Source: an uncultured Desulfotignum sp. (GTDB lineage Bacteria > Desulfobacterota > Desulfobacteria > Desulfobacterales > Desulfobacteraceae). From it: a DNA stretch of 8,859 bases. The stretch spans positions 1 through 8,859 of the forward strand of contig CALGAJ010000176.1 in the NCBI GenBank assembly GCA_937951975.1. The letters are read 5' to 3'. The position numbers and the translations under genes were made by a program. Shown one piece after another: positions 1-6,469 of this stretch (positions are counted from its first letter, which is position 1; every line of letters starts with the position of its first letter). A model generated the notes under the pieces. The model made no database searches. It was given only the letters and a program-made list of their open reading frames with translations, and was not told the DNA's origin.

Positions 1-465
1 GTGCCTGTGGCTGCCCTGGATGGTTACGGGGGGAAATCCCTGGAACGATTCGGATTCAGCTCTGATTTCCAGAAGCGTTAATGCATCCAGAAGCTCTTTC
101 ATGGGCCGGGCGCACATGCGGGCATCACCGGTCAGGGTGTAAGGCGTGGTGCCCAGCCCGGCAATCCCGGCCAACAGACGCATGGAGGTCCCGGAGTTGC
201 CCAGATAGATGGGTTCTGCAAACGGCACCGGATGGCCGGCAAATCCGGTGACATGAACCGTGTCGGAAGAAATCTTGTCGATTTTTGCGCCCATGCAGGA
301 CAATGCATGCAGGGTCAAACCGATATCCTGGGAATCCAGCAGGTTTCGGATACGGCAAGTGCCCCGGCACAGGGCTGCGCAAATGAGCATCCGGTGAGAA
401 ATGCTTTTGGATCCCGGTACGGTGACAATCCGGGGTAAGGGGTGTTTTGGATACAATTGTTTCAT
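1..465 (-). CDS. aroA: 3-phosphoshikimate 1-carboxyvinyltransferase (EPSP synthase), N-terminal 155 residues, cut by window edge
   Basis: EPSP synthase joins phosphoenolpyruvate to shikimate-3-phosphate in the cytoplasm, the sixth step of the shikimate pathway. The reading frame starts at the ATG at 465 and stays open to base 1, so about two thirds of the usual ~430 residues lie outside the window. The visible part carries the family hallmarks. PGSKSISHR (residues 17-25) holds the substrate-binding Lys-Ser and Arg. LGNSGTSMRLLAG (88-100) is the glyphosate/PEP-site loop, with its Gly at 92 and Arg at 96. GDARMCARPM (113-122) supplies further phosphate-binding arginines. An AGGA ribosome-binding site sits 6 bases before the ATG. 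The gene follows aroE by 13 bases, so the two shikimate enzymes are probably co-transcribed. The loop residue matching E. coli Pro101 is Leu here. Identity is near certain; only the missing C-terminal part cannot be judged. Confidence 0.95.
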   Translation of the reverse strand, partial: MKQLYPKHPLPRIVTVPGSKSISHRMLICAALCRGTCRIRNLLDSQDIGLTLHALSCMGAKIDKISSDTVHVTGFAGHPVPFAEPIYLGNSGTSMRLLAGIAGLGTTPYTLTGDARMCARPMKELLDALTLLEIRAESESFQGFPPVTIQGSHRH

Positions 466-471
466 GACAGG

Positions 472-475
472 TCCT
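472..475 (-). promoter_or_regulatory. Ribosome-binding site of aroA
   Basis: The minus strand reads AGGA with a 6-base spacer to the ATG at 465. It lies in the 13-base gap after the aroE stop codon and supports this ATG as the aroA start. Confidence 0.6.
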
Positions 476-478
476 GGT

Positions 479-1309
479 TTATAATGATTGAGTATGAAAA
501 TCCGGATGGGTGAGGATCGTATGCCGCATTTTTTCTGTGTCCGGCAAAATGCCGGTCCACAGCTCAAACTGGGCCGCGGCCTGGGCAATGAACATGGTCA
601 GCCCGTCCACCACCCGGCACCCTTTTTGTCTGGCTGCAGATATCAGACGCGTTTCCAAAGGGGTATACACCACATCCATCACCAGCGTTTCAGACGTCAG
701 GCAGTCTTCCGGACAGGACAATACATTTTCTTCGGGGGTCATGCCCAAAGATGTGGTGTTGATGATGATATCCGGGCGAAGGTGTCTAATGTCATCCATG
801 GGATAAAACTCTGCATCAAAGCGGGCGGCCAGTGCCCTGCCCTTATCTTCGGACCGGTTGGTGATCAACAGGTCGCCATTGTTTGCATGAATCCCGAAAG
901 CCACGCCCCGGGCCGCCCCCCCTGCCCCGATGATCAGCACGGTTTTGCCGGAGATCTGTGCATCCTTTAACGGCGCAATGGCGGCAGAGCTGTCGGTGTT
1001 GTACCCGGAAAGCACGCCGTTCTGGTTGACAATGGTGTTTACCGCACCGATGGCCGAGGCCTGGTCATCGATTTCATCCAGGAAAGGGATGACACGCTGT
1101 TTAAAAGGAATGGTCACGGAAACACCCTGGACATGAAATTGCCGGACCGCATCCATGGCTTTCTGGATATCCGTGGGTGCAAACGCCAGATATACGGCAT
1201 CGATCTGATGGTCGGCAAAAGCCTGATTGTGAATCAAAGGACTTTTGGAATGACACACCGGGTTGCCCAGCACGCAGAAAAGTCGGGTATCTGCGGTGAT
1301 GACGCCCAT
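479..1309 (-). CDS. aroE: Shikimate dehydrogenase (NADP+)
   Basis: AroE reduces 3-dehydroshikimate to shikimate with NADPH, the fourth step of the shikimate pathway. The product is 276 residues, a normal length. The N-terminal substrate domain has the shikimate-binding SKSP motif (21-24), the catalytic Lys in VTIPFK (Lys70), Asn91 in AVNT, and the catalytic Asp106 in NTD. The NADP domain has a GAGGAA Rossmann loop (128-133) and an NRS cofactor motif (151-153), followed by NTTSLGM and DVVYTPLET. A DGLTMFIAQAA helix comes near the C terminus. A TTG at 1315 could extend the protein by two residues, but the GAGG ribosome-binding site directly abuts it. The same site lies 7 bases from the ATG at 1309, so I chose the ATG. 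The start lies 2 bases past the stop codon of the upstream CNNM gene, and aroA follows. The residues after NTD are Ser-Ser-Ala rather than the more usual Gly-containing form; I see no reason to doubt activity. Confidence 0.96.
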   Translation of the reverse strand: MGVITADTRLFCVLGNPVCHSKSPLIHNQAFADHQIDAVYLAFAPTDIQKAMDAVRQFHVQGVSVTIPFKQRVIPFLDEIDDQASAIGAVNTIVNQNGVLSGYNTDSSAAIAPLKDAQISGKTVLIIGAGGAARGVAFGIHANNGDLLITNRSEDKGRALAARFDAEFYPMDDIRHLRPDIIINTTSLGMTPEENVLSCPEDCLTSETLVMDVVYTPLETRLISAARQKGCRVVDGLTMFIAQAAAQFELWTGILPDTEKMRHTILTHPDFHTQSL

Positions 1310-1311
1310 GT

Positions 1312-2553
1312 TCAACCCTCTTTTTTAATGATAAACGACTGAATTCGATTGCCGTCCATGTCTTTGACCGTTGCCGTCCACCGGTCGATAATCACGGATT
1401 CCCCCGGCTGGGGAATCCGGTCGATTTGTTCGAGAAAAAATCCGGAAATCGTGTCGTAGCTCACGGATTCAGGGATATTGATGTCGATCTCCTTGTTCAA
1501 ATCCTCCACATTGATCCGCCCGGCCACCAGCCATTTGTTGTCCTTGAGGCGCACGATGTCCGGCATCATCCGATCGGTTTCATCGATGATCTCCCCGAAA
1601 ATCTCCTCCACCACATCCTCTAAAGTCACCAGGCCGGCCACACCGCCGTGCTCATCCACCACAATGGCCAGGTGGCTTTTCTTCGCCTTGAATTCCTGAA
1701 GCAGGGAATCCAGTTTTTTGGATTCTGGAATGAAATAGGGTTTTTTCATGATCGCTTTGATGTCCAGAGAATCAATGGGTTCATCCGATGCTGTGAGTTT
1801 CTGGTAATCCGCAAACAGATTTTTGATGTGCAAAATTCCGATCACATTGTCAATGCTGTGTTCAATCACCGGTATCCGGGAATATCCCGTGGACAGAATG
1901 GCGGGAATGTCCAGTTTCTCCACGGCATCCACCACGAACATATCCGCCCTGGGCGTCATGATTTCACTGCAGGATGTATCATCGAATTCAAAAATATTGG
2001 TGATGTATTCTTTTTCCGCTTCCTTGATTTCCCCTTCCTCCTCCACCACTTCCACCATGGTCATGAGCTCATCTTCGGTAACCGTATGATATGCCGGATT
2101 GATGGATCCATACAATTTGGGAATATAATTGAGAATCAGCACCAGCGGCCAGAGAATTTTAGTCAGCCAGTACAGGGGGACAATCACCACCCGGGCCACC
2201 AGCACATTGTGCTGGGTGGCAAAGGATTTGGGAAAGATTTCTCCGAATATCAGAATGATGAGGGTCATGACCCCGGTGGCAATGCCCACGGCATTGGATT
2301 CAAACCAGGTGATGGCAATGGAGGTTGCCAGAGAAGCGCCTCCGATGTTCACCAGGTTGTTGCCGATAAGGATCGTGGTCAGCAGTGTATGGGGATCTTT
2401 TTTCATTTTTACGATCAACTGACCGGTTTTGGAACCGTCCTTGGCCACATGACAGGCTTTGATTTTTGAAATGGAAAACAGCGCGGTTTCAGATGATGAA
2501 AAAAAACCGGACAACACCAGGCATATCACCAGCAATGTTACATTCAATGTCAT
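1312..2553 (-). CDS. CNNM (DUF21) / CBS-pair / CorC_HlyC membrane protein, hemolysin C-like
   Basis: This is an inner-membrane protein of the CNNM/CorC family, whose members are linked to Mg2+ or Co2+ efflux; the substrate here is unknown. It has 413 residues. The N-terminal transmembrane domain spans about 1-145, with hydrophobic segments near 3-20, 58-82, 88-106 and 118-143. Its family signatures are SSSETALFS (19-27), GNNLVN (64-69) and FGEIFPKSFA (103-112). An acidic linker (160-180) leads to a CBS pair: CBS1 begins at IMTPR (198-202), and CBS2 ends in VVDEHGGVAGLVTLEDVVEE (298-317). A CorC_HlyC domain covers about 333-411. I chose the ATG at 2553; a TTG one codon earlier (2556) is possible, since the upstream AAGGA is somewhat far from both. 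The gene heads a probable unit with aroE and aroA, behind its own promoter. Family assignment is firm; the name hemolysin is historical and implies no toxin activity. Confidence 0.93.
   Translation of the reverse strand: MTLNVTLLVICLVLSGFFSSSETALFSISKIKACHVAKDGSKTGQLIVKMKKDPHTLLTTILIGNNLVNIGGASLATSIAITWFESNAVGIATGVMTLIILIFGEIFPKSFATQHNVLVARVVIVPLYWLTKILWPLVLILNYIPKLYGSINPAYHTVTEDELMTMVEVVEEEGEIKEAEKEYITNIFEFDDTSCSEIMTPRADMFVVDAVEKLDIPAILSTGYSRIPVIEHSIDNVIGILHIKNLFADYQKLTASDEPIDSLDIKAIMKKPYFIPESKKLDSLLQEFKAKKSHLAIVVDEHGGVAGLVTLEDVVEEIFGEIIDETDRMMPDIVRLKDNKWLVAGRINVEDLNKEIDINIPESVSYDTISGFFLEQIDRIPQPGESVIIDRWTATVKDMDGNRIQSFIIKKEG
1316..1320 (-). promoter_or_regulatory. Ribosome-binding site of aroE, decides its start
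   Basis: The minus strand reads GAGGG inside the last codons of the upstream CNNM gene. The GAGG core is 7 bases from the ATG at 1309, while the full GAGGG touches the alternative TTG at 1315 with no spacer. This favours the ATG and the 276-residue product. Confidence 0.65.
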
Positions 2554-2596
2554 CAAAATGGGCTTTTTCCTTCAAAACAGGGTCAATTTGAAAATC

Positions 2597-2626
2597 ACTT
2601 TAATAAGGTTTGGTGTGATTTGTCAA
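2597..2626 (-). promoter_or_regulatory. Sigma-70-like promoter for the CNNM-aroE-aroA unit
   Basis: In the ~90-base gap after lpxB the minus strand shows TTGACA (2621-2626), a perfect -35 match. An 18-base spacer follows, then TAAAGT (2597-2602), which matches the -10 consensus at four of six positions including first, second and last. Transcription would start near 2590, giving a leader of about 37 bases that contains AAGGA. The bases upstream of the -35 are A/T-rich. The same gap shows no hairpin followed by a T-run, so read-through from the lpx genes is also possible. Confidence 0.55.
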
Positions 2627-2642
2627 ACATCCAATTTTCCTT

Positions 2643-3794
2643 TTATCTGATTTTGGGGCGGTGTCTTAAATCCAGGGCGGTATCCGCGGCTCTGTCAGCC
2701 GCTCCCGGTCCTCCCAGCAATTGTCTGACCGGAGCCAGTTGCTGCCGGTATTCATTCAGGTGATCCAATATATAAAGCGCCGCTGAACTGATGTTTTCAG
2801 GGGTGACATCATCCTGAAGCAGTTCAGGCATCACTTCTTTGTCCAGGATAATATTTGCCAGGCCGGCGTATTTGACTTTAACGACGGCCTGTGCCATCCG
2901 AAAGGTCAGATAGGACATTTTATAAACGATCACCGTGGGAATTGTGCAAAGCGCGGCTTCAAGGGTGATGGTACCGGATGCGGCAATCAGCATGTTTGCC
3001 TGTTCAAAGATCTGCCGGGGGGAGCCGGGTATGATGTGAAACAGTTCCGGCGTGCCGGCGGCAGCTACCTTTGATGCAATCATATCCAGAGGGATCGCGT
3101 CTGCCGCAGAAATCAGAAAACGGATATGGGGCCGCTGTTCATGGATTTCAAGTGCCGCATTCAGCATGGGGGTCAACAGGGTCTGGATCTCATTTTTTCT
3201 GGATCCGGGCAGAAGTCCGATGACCTGTGGCTGTGAAGAACAGATGGGGTTTTCAACGGATCTTTTCACAGGTACCGGATACTGATCCAGCAGAGGGTTC
3301 CCCACATAGGTGGCGGGAATCCCGGCTTTTTTATATATTTTTTCTTCAAAGGGAAAAATAAGTGCGGCCTGATCCACCGTGCGTGTCATCTGCTTAAGAC
3401 GTGCCCGATTCCATGCCCAGACTTTGGGCGGGATATAGTAAAACACGTTTGCCTGACTGCGGGCTTTGGTATAGGCAGCGGCCCTGAGATTGAATCCCGG
3501 GTAATCCACCAGTATGACAAGTCCGGGATTCAGCGACTTCAAGTGATGTTTGAAAAGATCAAACGCCTGTTTCACCGGACGAATCTGGCGGATAACCTCT
3601 AAAAGCCCCATGGCGGACAGTTTATCTATGGAAAAAAACAGGTGAGCGCCGGCTTTGGCCATGCTTGGACCGCCGATTCCGTGAAATGTCAGGGCCGGGT
3701 TTTTCCGGCGCATGGCAGTGATCAGTCCGGCCCCATGGACATCGCCGGAAGGTTCACCGGCCAGGACCAGGACATGGTTGTCTGAATCTGTCAT
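2643..3794 (-). CDS. lpxB: Lipid-A-disaccharide synthase
   Basis: LpxB is a family GT19 glycosyltransferase. It condenses lipid X with UDP-2,3-diacylglucosamine to form the tetra-acylated lipid A disaccharide, at the cytoplasmic face of the inner membrane. The 383-residue product has the usual length. Visible motifs are LAGEPSGDVHGAGL (11-24), DYPGFN (97-102, whose Asp aligns with the essential E. coli Asp98), and YYIPPKVWAW (119-128). Further on are LPGSRKNEI (195-203), ASGTITLEAA (272-281) in the UDP-binding half, and PELLQ (323-327). The start overlaps the lpxI stop codon by 4 bases (ATGA), and no strong ribosome-binding site is visible, so translation probably depends on termination of lpxI. 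It makes the product that uses the LpxI reaction product directly. It is the last gene of the envelope block before the downstream promoter. Confidence 0.97.
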   Translation of the reverse strand: MTDSDNHVLVLAGEPSGDVHGAGLITAMRRKNPALTFHGIGGPSMAKAGAHLFFSIDKLSAMGLLEVIRQIRPVKQAFDLFKHHLKSLNPGLVILVDYPGFNLRAAAYTKARSQANVFYYIPPKVWAWNRARLKQMTRTVDQAALIFPFEEKIYKKAGIPATYVGNPLLDQYPVPVKRSVENPICSSQPQVIGLLPGSRKNEIQTLLTPMLNAALEIHEQRPHIRFLISAADAIPLDMIASKVAAAGTPELFHIIPGSPRQIFEQANMLIAASGTITLEAALCTIPTVIVYKMSYLTFRMAQAVVKVKYAGLANIILDKEVMPELLQDDVTPENISSAALYILDHLNEYRQQLAPVRQLLGGPGAADRAADTALDLRHRPKIR

Positions 3795-4609
3795 GGGATA
3801 TCCGTTCCCGTGAGTGCGGTTATGGCAATATCATGTTCGTCTGCCAGGGCGATCATCTGTTCTCTGTCAAAAGACAGGGATTTGCCGGCTTCCAGTACCA
3901 GGGCCGTAGCGCCGGATGCCGCCATGGTGCGGATGGTTTCACATCCGGTGGCCGGCAGGTCAAACCGCAGATCCTGCTGGGGTTTGGACAGCTTGATCAC
4001 CACACACCCGCTGCCCCGGGAAAGTTCGCCTCCCCGGCGGATGGTGGCATCTGTACCGTCAATGGCTTCCACCGCCAGTACTGTGCCGTTGCTGATCACG
4101 ATGCACTGGCCGATGTCCAGCTGTCCCACGGCTTTGGCCAGTTTCCATCCCTGATATGCGTCCTGATGTTCCGCAGCATCCATGGTTCTCTGGGTCCAGC
4201 AGCCGGCAGGACTCAACAGTTCAGGCAGAAGAAACGTGGACGGCCGGATGTCAATGCCCTGGGTTTTCATGAGATCTGCAAACCGTGTCAGAATGGAATC
4301 ATCATGACTTCTCCCGGTTTTGAGAATAAAGGTCAATGCCTTGAAATCCGGGCGGATATCCTTGAATATGCTGGTCTTATGAATGGTTCCCAGCATCACG
4401 GCTTCGTGAACCCCATGGCGTTTGAAATATTTCACCAGCCTGGAGACCTGACCCAGATACAGCCATTGAAAAACAGATACATGCTTGGCCAGGCCGGAGT
4501 CTGTCTCTGAAACAAATCCGGCCGCGATCACGGTGATTCCTTTCTGGGCCGCTTTTTTGGCAAACAGCAGTGGAAACTGTCCACCGCCGGCAATCAATCC
4601 AATTTTCAT
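3791..4609 (-). CDS. lpxI: UDP-2,3-diacylglucosamine diphosphatase, LpxI type
   Basis: LpxI hydrolyses UDP-2,3-diacylglucosamine to lipid X and UMP. It replaces the unrelated LpxH in many alpha- and deltaproteobacteria. The product is 272 residues, close to the Caulobacter enzyme. The N-terminal domain opens with IGLIAGGGQFPLLFA (3-17), and AVMLGTIHK (70-78) and SHDDSILTRFAD (101-112) follow. The C-terminal (former DUF1009) domain has LAVEAIDGTDATIRRGGEL (178-196), RFDLPATGCETI (215-226) and LVLEAGKSL (237-245). Asp217 in FDLP probably corresponds to the catalytic Asp of the Caulobacter protein (Asp225); this alignment is from memory of the family. The ATG follows the lpxA stop by 8 bases with no convincing Shine-Dalgarno sequence, which points to translational coupling. 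The gene overlaps lpxB by 4 bases, so successive enzymes are made from adjacent frames. Confidence 0.95.
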   Translation of the reverse strand: MKIGLIAGGGQFPLLFAKKAAQKGITVIAAGFVSETDSGLAKHVSVFQWLYLGQVSRLVKYFKRHGVHEAVMLGTIHKTSIFKDIRPDFKALTFILKTGRSHDDSILTRFADLMKTQGIDIRPSTFLLPELLSPAGCWTQRTMDAAEHQDAYQGWKLAKAVGQLDIGQCIVISNGTVLAVEAIDGTDATIRRGGELSRGSGCVVIKLSKPQQDLRFDLPATGCETIRTMAASGATALVLEAGKSLSFDREQMIALADEHDIAITALTGTDIP

Positions 4610-4617
4610 GGCTTTTG

Positions 4618-5388
4618 TTATCGGGTTATTCCCCGGCTGGATGTGACAATGAAATCCGTGAAATTTTTCACTTCCGGAATCTGTTCCACCTCGGCTTTGA
4701 CCCGTTCCGATGCCTGCTTCACGGTCAAACCGATCCTGAAAAAAATCCGGTAGGCTTTTTTCAGTTCGCCTAAAGTGAAATCGGAAAACCGGTGACGTTT
4801 GAGCCCGACATTGTTCAGACCGTGGAGGGTGGCCCGGTCTCCGGCGGCAATGACAAAAGGAGGGATATCCTTGACCACGGCGGATTTTCCCCCGATATAG
4901 GCGTAATCTCCGATTTTTACGAACTGATGGATGGCCACCAGCCCGCCGATGGTGGCATGGTCGCCGATTTCAATATGTCCCGCCAAAGTGGAGTTGTTGG
5001 CTAAAATGACCTGTCTGCCGGTTTTACAGTCATGGGCGATATGGGTATAGGCCATCAGATAGTTTTCCTCTCCGACTTCGGTGATGCCGCCGCCGGCTTC
5101 CGTGCCGCGGTTGATGGTGACAAATTCCCGGATAATGGAGCCCCGGCCGATGGTGAGATAACTTTTTTCACCATGGAATTTAAGGTCCTGGGGTGCACCG
5201 CCGATGGCGGCATATTGAAATATCTGGCAGTCCTCACCAATGGAAACATAATTGTCAATGGTGGTGTAGGGTCCGATGGTGGTCCCGGCCCCGATGCGTA
5301 CATTGGATTTGACAATGGCATAAGGACCGATCGTCACACGGGAATCGATTTCAGCGGATCCATCGATGATGGCGGTAGGGTGAATCAT
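4618..5388 (-). CDS. lpxA: UDP-N-acetylglucosamine O-acyltransferase
   Basis: LpxA transfers a 3-hydroxyacyl chain from acyl carrier protein to the 3-OH of UDP-GlcNAc, the first step of lipid A synthesis, in the cytoplasm. The product is 256 residues (E. coli 262). Left-handed beta-helix hexapeptide repeats cover about 1-180, and a helical C-terminal domain follows. The key residues aligned by eye with E. coli are all present: QDLK (67-70), HIAHD (116-120) with catalytic His119, His138 in LAGH, His154 in IHQF, Asn192 and Arg198. The acyl-chain ruler position Gly173 of E. coli is Gly167 here, with Lys at the next position; E. coli His191 is replaced by Arg185. The start overlaps the lpxD stop (ATGA), with GGAG 5 bases before the ATG. 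Neither fabZ nor the gnnA/gnnB genes that some bacteria have beside lpxA are present. Confidence 0.97.
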   Translation of the reverse strand: MIHPTAIIDGSAEIDSRVTIGPYAIVKSNVRIGAGTTIGPYTTIDNYVSIGEDCQIFQYAAIGGAPQDLKFHGEKSYLTIGRGSIIREFVTINRGTEAGGGITEVGEENYLMAYTHIAHDCKTGRQVILANNSTLAGHIEIGDHATIGGLVAIHQFVKIGDYAYIGGKSAVVKDIPPFVIAAGDRATLHGLNNVGLKRHRFSDFTLGELKKAYRIFFRIGLTVKQASERVKAEVEQIPEVKNFTDFIVTSSRGITR

Positions 5389-6437
5389 GGAAGCTCCGGT
5401 TTTTGTATGATGCGTTCAAGGGTTTCCAGCCGTTTTTCCAATGCCGTCAGCGTTTTTCTCATCCCAGGCAGCCGGCCGAGGATGTTCACGACTTTCAACC
5501 AGGTTTTATGGGGCATGTGAGGGATACCTGACACAATCTGGTTGTCGGGAACTGAGGAAGACACCCCGGCATAAGGTCCCACAATCACATGGTTACCGAT
5601 GGTCAGATGACCGGATATACCGGCTTTACCGGCAATAATGGTCTGTTTTCCGATGGTGGTGGATCCGGCGATTCCCACCTGGGCCACCACCAGTGTATGG
5701 TCCCCGATGGAGACATTATGGGCGATGTGAACCTGGTTGTCGGTTTTGACGCCATTGCCGATGCGGGTGACGCCCAGGGTCCCCCGGTCAATGGTGTTGC
5801 ACGCCCCGATCTCCACATGATCTCCAATGATGACATGACCGGTGTGAGACAGCTTGAAATGCGTTTCACCATCCTGGACGAATCCGTATCCGTCCGATCC
5901 GATCACGGAACCGGAGTGAATGATGACATGTTTTCCCAGACGCGTGCCGTCCATCACGGTGACATTGGGTTTGATGGTGGTGTGTTCCTTGATCACGCAG
6001 CCGTTTCCGATAAAGACATGGGGCATGATATGCACGTTGTCTTTGATGACCACCTCATCTTCAATCACCACATGCGGTGCAATGGTGATATTTTTCCCCA
6101 GGGTACAGTTGTTTCCAATGACCGCCAGCGGGCTGATGCCGGGTACTGGGGCCTGTGCCGGGTGAAAATGTGCGACTATTTCAAAAAAAGCCCGTCTGGG
6201 ATTGGCAGTCATCAATAAACAGGGATGAGAATTCTTCTCATAAACGGCATCATCCGGCACGATCACGGCACCGGCCCGGGTCTGGTCCATACGTGACAGA
6301 AAAGCGGCATCACCGGCAAAAGTGATATCTGATTCCCCGGCATTGTCAAAGGAAGAGACACCGGTGATCACGGTTGAGGAATTTCCCATCACCCGGGCCT
6401 GAATTTTTTCAGCAATATCTTTAACAGTCAGTTTCAT
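5385..6437 (-). CDS. lpxD: UDP-3-O-(3-hydroxyacyl)glucosamine N-acyltransferase
   Basis: LpxD adds the second, N-linked 3-hydroxyacyl chain to UDP-3-O-acylglucosamine after LpxC deacetylation, the third step of lipid A synthesis. The product is 350 residues (E. coli 341). An N-terminal uridine-binding domain covers about 1-100 (LTVKDIAEKI at 3-12; SDITFAGD at 36-43; NPRRAFFEI at 79-87). A hexapeptide-repeat beta-helix covers about 102-300. A C-terminal helix with heptad-like leucines (about 313-345) would form the trimer coiled coil. HIAHN at 237-241 contains the likely catalytic His240 (E. coli His239), and His277 in ISGH matches E. coli His276. The run GSDGYGF (180-186) is typical of the family. 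The start at 6437 has only a weak upstream ribosome-binding sequence. The gene follows ompH by 20 bases and overlaps lpxA by 4. Confidence 0.97.
   Translation of the reverse strand: MKLTVKDIAEKIQARVMGNSSTVITGVSSFDNAGESDITFAGDAAFLSRMDQTRAGAVIVPDDAVYEKNSHPCLLMTANPRRAFFEIVAHFHPAQAPVPGISPLAVIGNNCTLGKNITIAPHVVIEDEVVIKDNVHIMPHVFIGNGCVIKEHTTIKPNVTVMDGTRLGKHVIIHSGSVIGSDGYGFVQDGETHFKLSHTGHVIIGDHVEIGACNTIDRGTLGVTRIGNGVKTDNQVHIAHNVSIGDHTLVVAQVGIAGSTTIGKQTIIAGKAGISGHLTIGNHVIVGPYAGVSSSVPDNQIVSGIPHMPHKTWLKVVNILGRLPGMRKTLTALEKRLETLERIIQKPELP
5394..5397 (-). promoter_or_regulatory. Ribosome-binding site of lpxA inside lpxD
   Basis: The minus strand reads GGAG with a 5-base spacer to the lpxA ATG at 5388. 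The site is in the last codons of lpxD, so lpxA can bind ribosomes independently as well as being coupled through the ATGA overlap. Confidence 0.55.
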
Positions 6438-6450
6438 CCATGGGTCCGTT

Positions 6451-6469
6451 CAGGGAATCAGTTTCCCTG
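6451..6469. repeat. Perfect 7-bp inverted repeat (hairpin) over the ompH stop codon
   Basis: CAGGGAA (6451-6457) and TTCCCTG (6463-6469) are exact inverted copies around a 5-base loop that contains the ompH stop codon. No T-run follows on the minus strand, so it is not a standard intrinsic terminator. It could influence mRNA stability or the ompH/lpxD expression ratio, or be chance. Confidence 0.4.

Noticed and set aside
1648..2469. A 273-codon open frame on the plus strand opposite the CNNM gene
   Set aside because: It lies entirely antisense to a clearly recognisable family protein. Its translation is rich in His, Phe and Gly with no recognisable domain, and no ribosome-binding site or promoter stands out. 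It is a by-product of codon bias.
2556..2642. Possible intrinsic terminator after lpxB
   Set aside because: I found no stable inverted repeat followed by a T-run in this gap on the minus strand, only promoter-like sequence.
3833..4510. A 225-codon plus-strand open frame opposite lpxI
   Set aside because: It is contained within lpxI in antisense, with a low-complexity composition and no family motifs.
4860..6120. Many short repeated words such as CCGATGGT and TCGCCGAT, looking like dispersed DNA repeats
   Set aside because: They encode the Ile-Gly-containing hexapeptide repeats of LpxA and LpxD. The spacing follows the protein repeat and the copies diverge, so this is protein-level repetition.
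5589..6218. A 209-codon plus-strand open frame opposite lpxD
   Set aside because: Its Asp/Gly/His-rich sequence is the antisense image of the LpxD hexapeptide repeats, not an independent protein.
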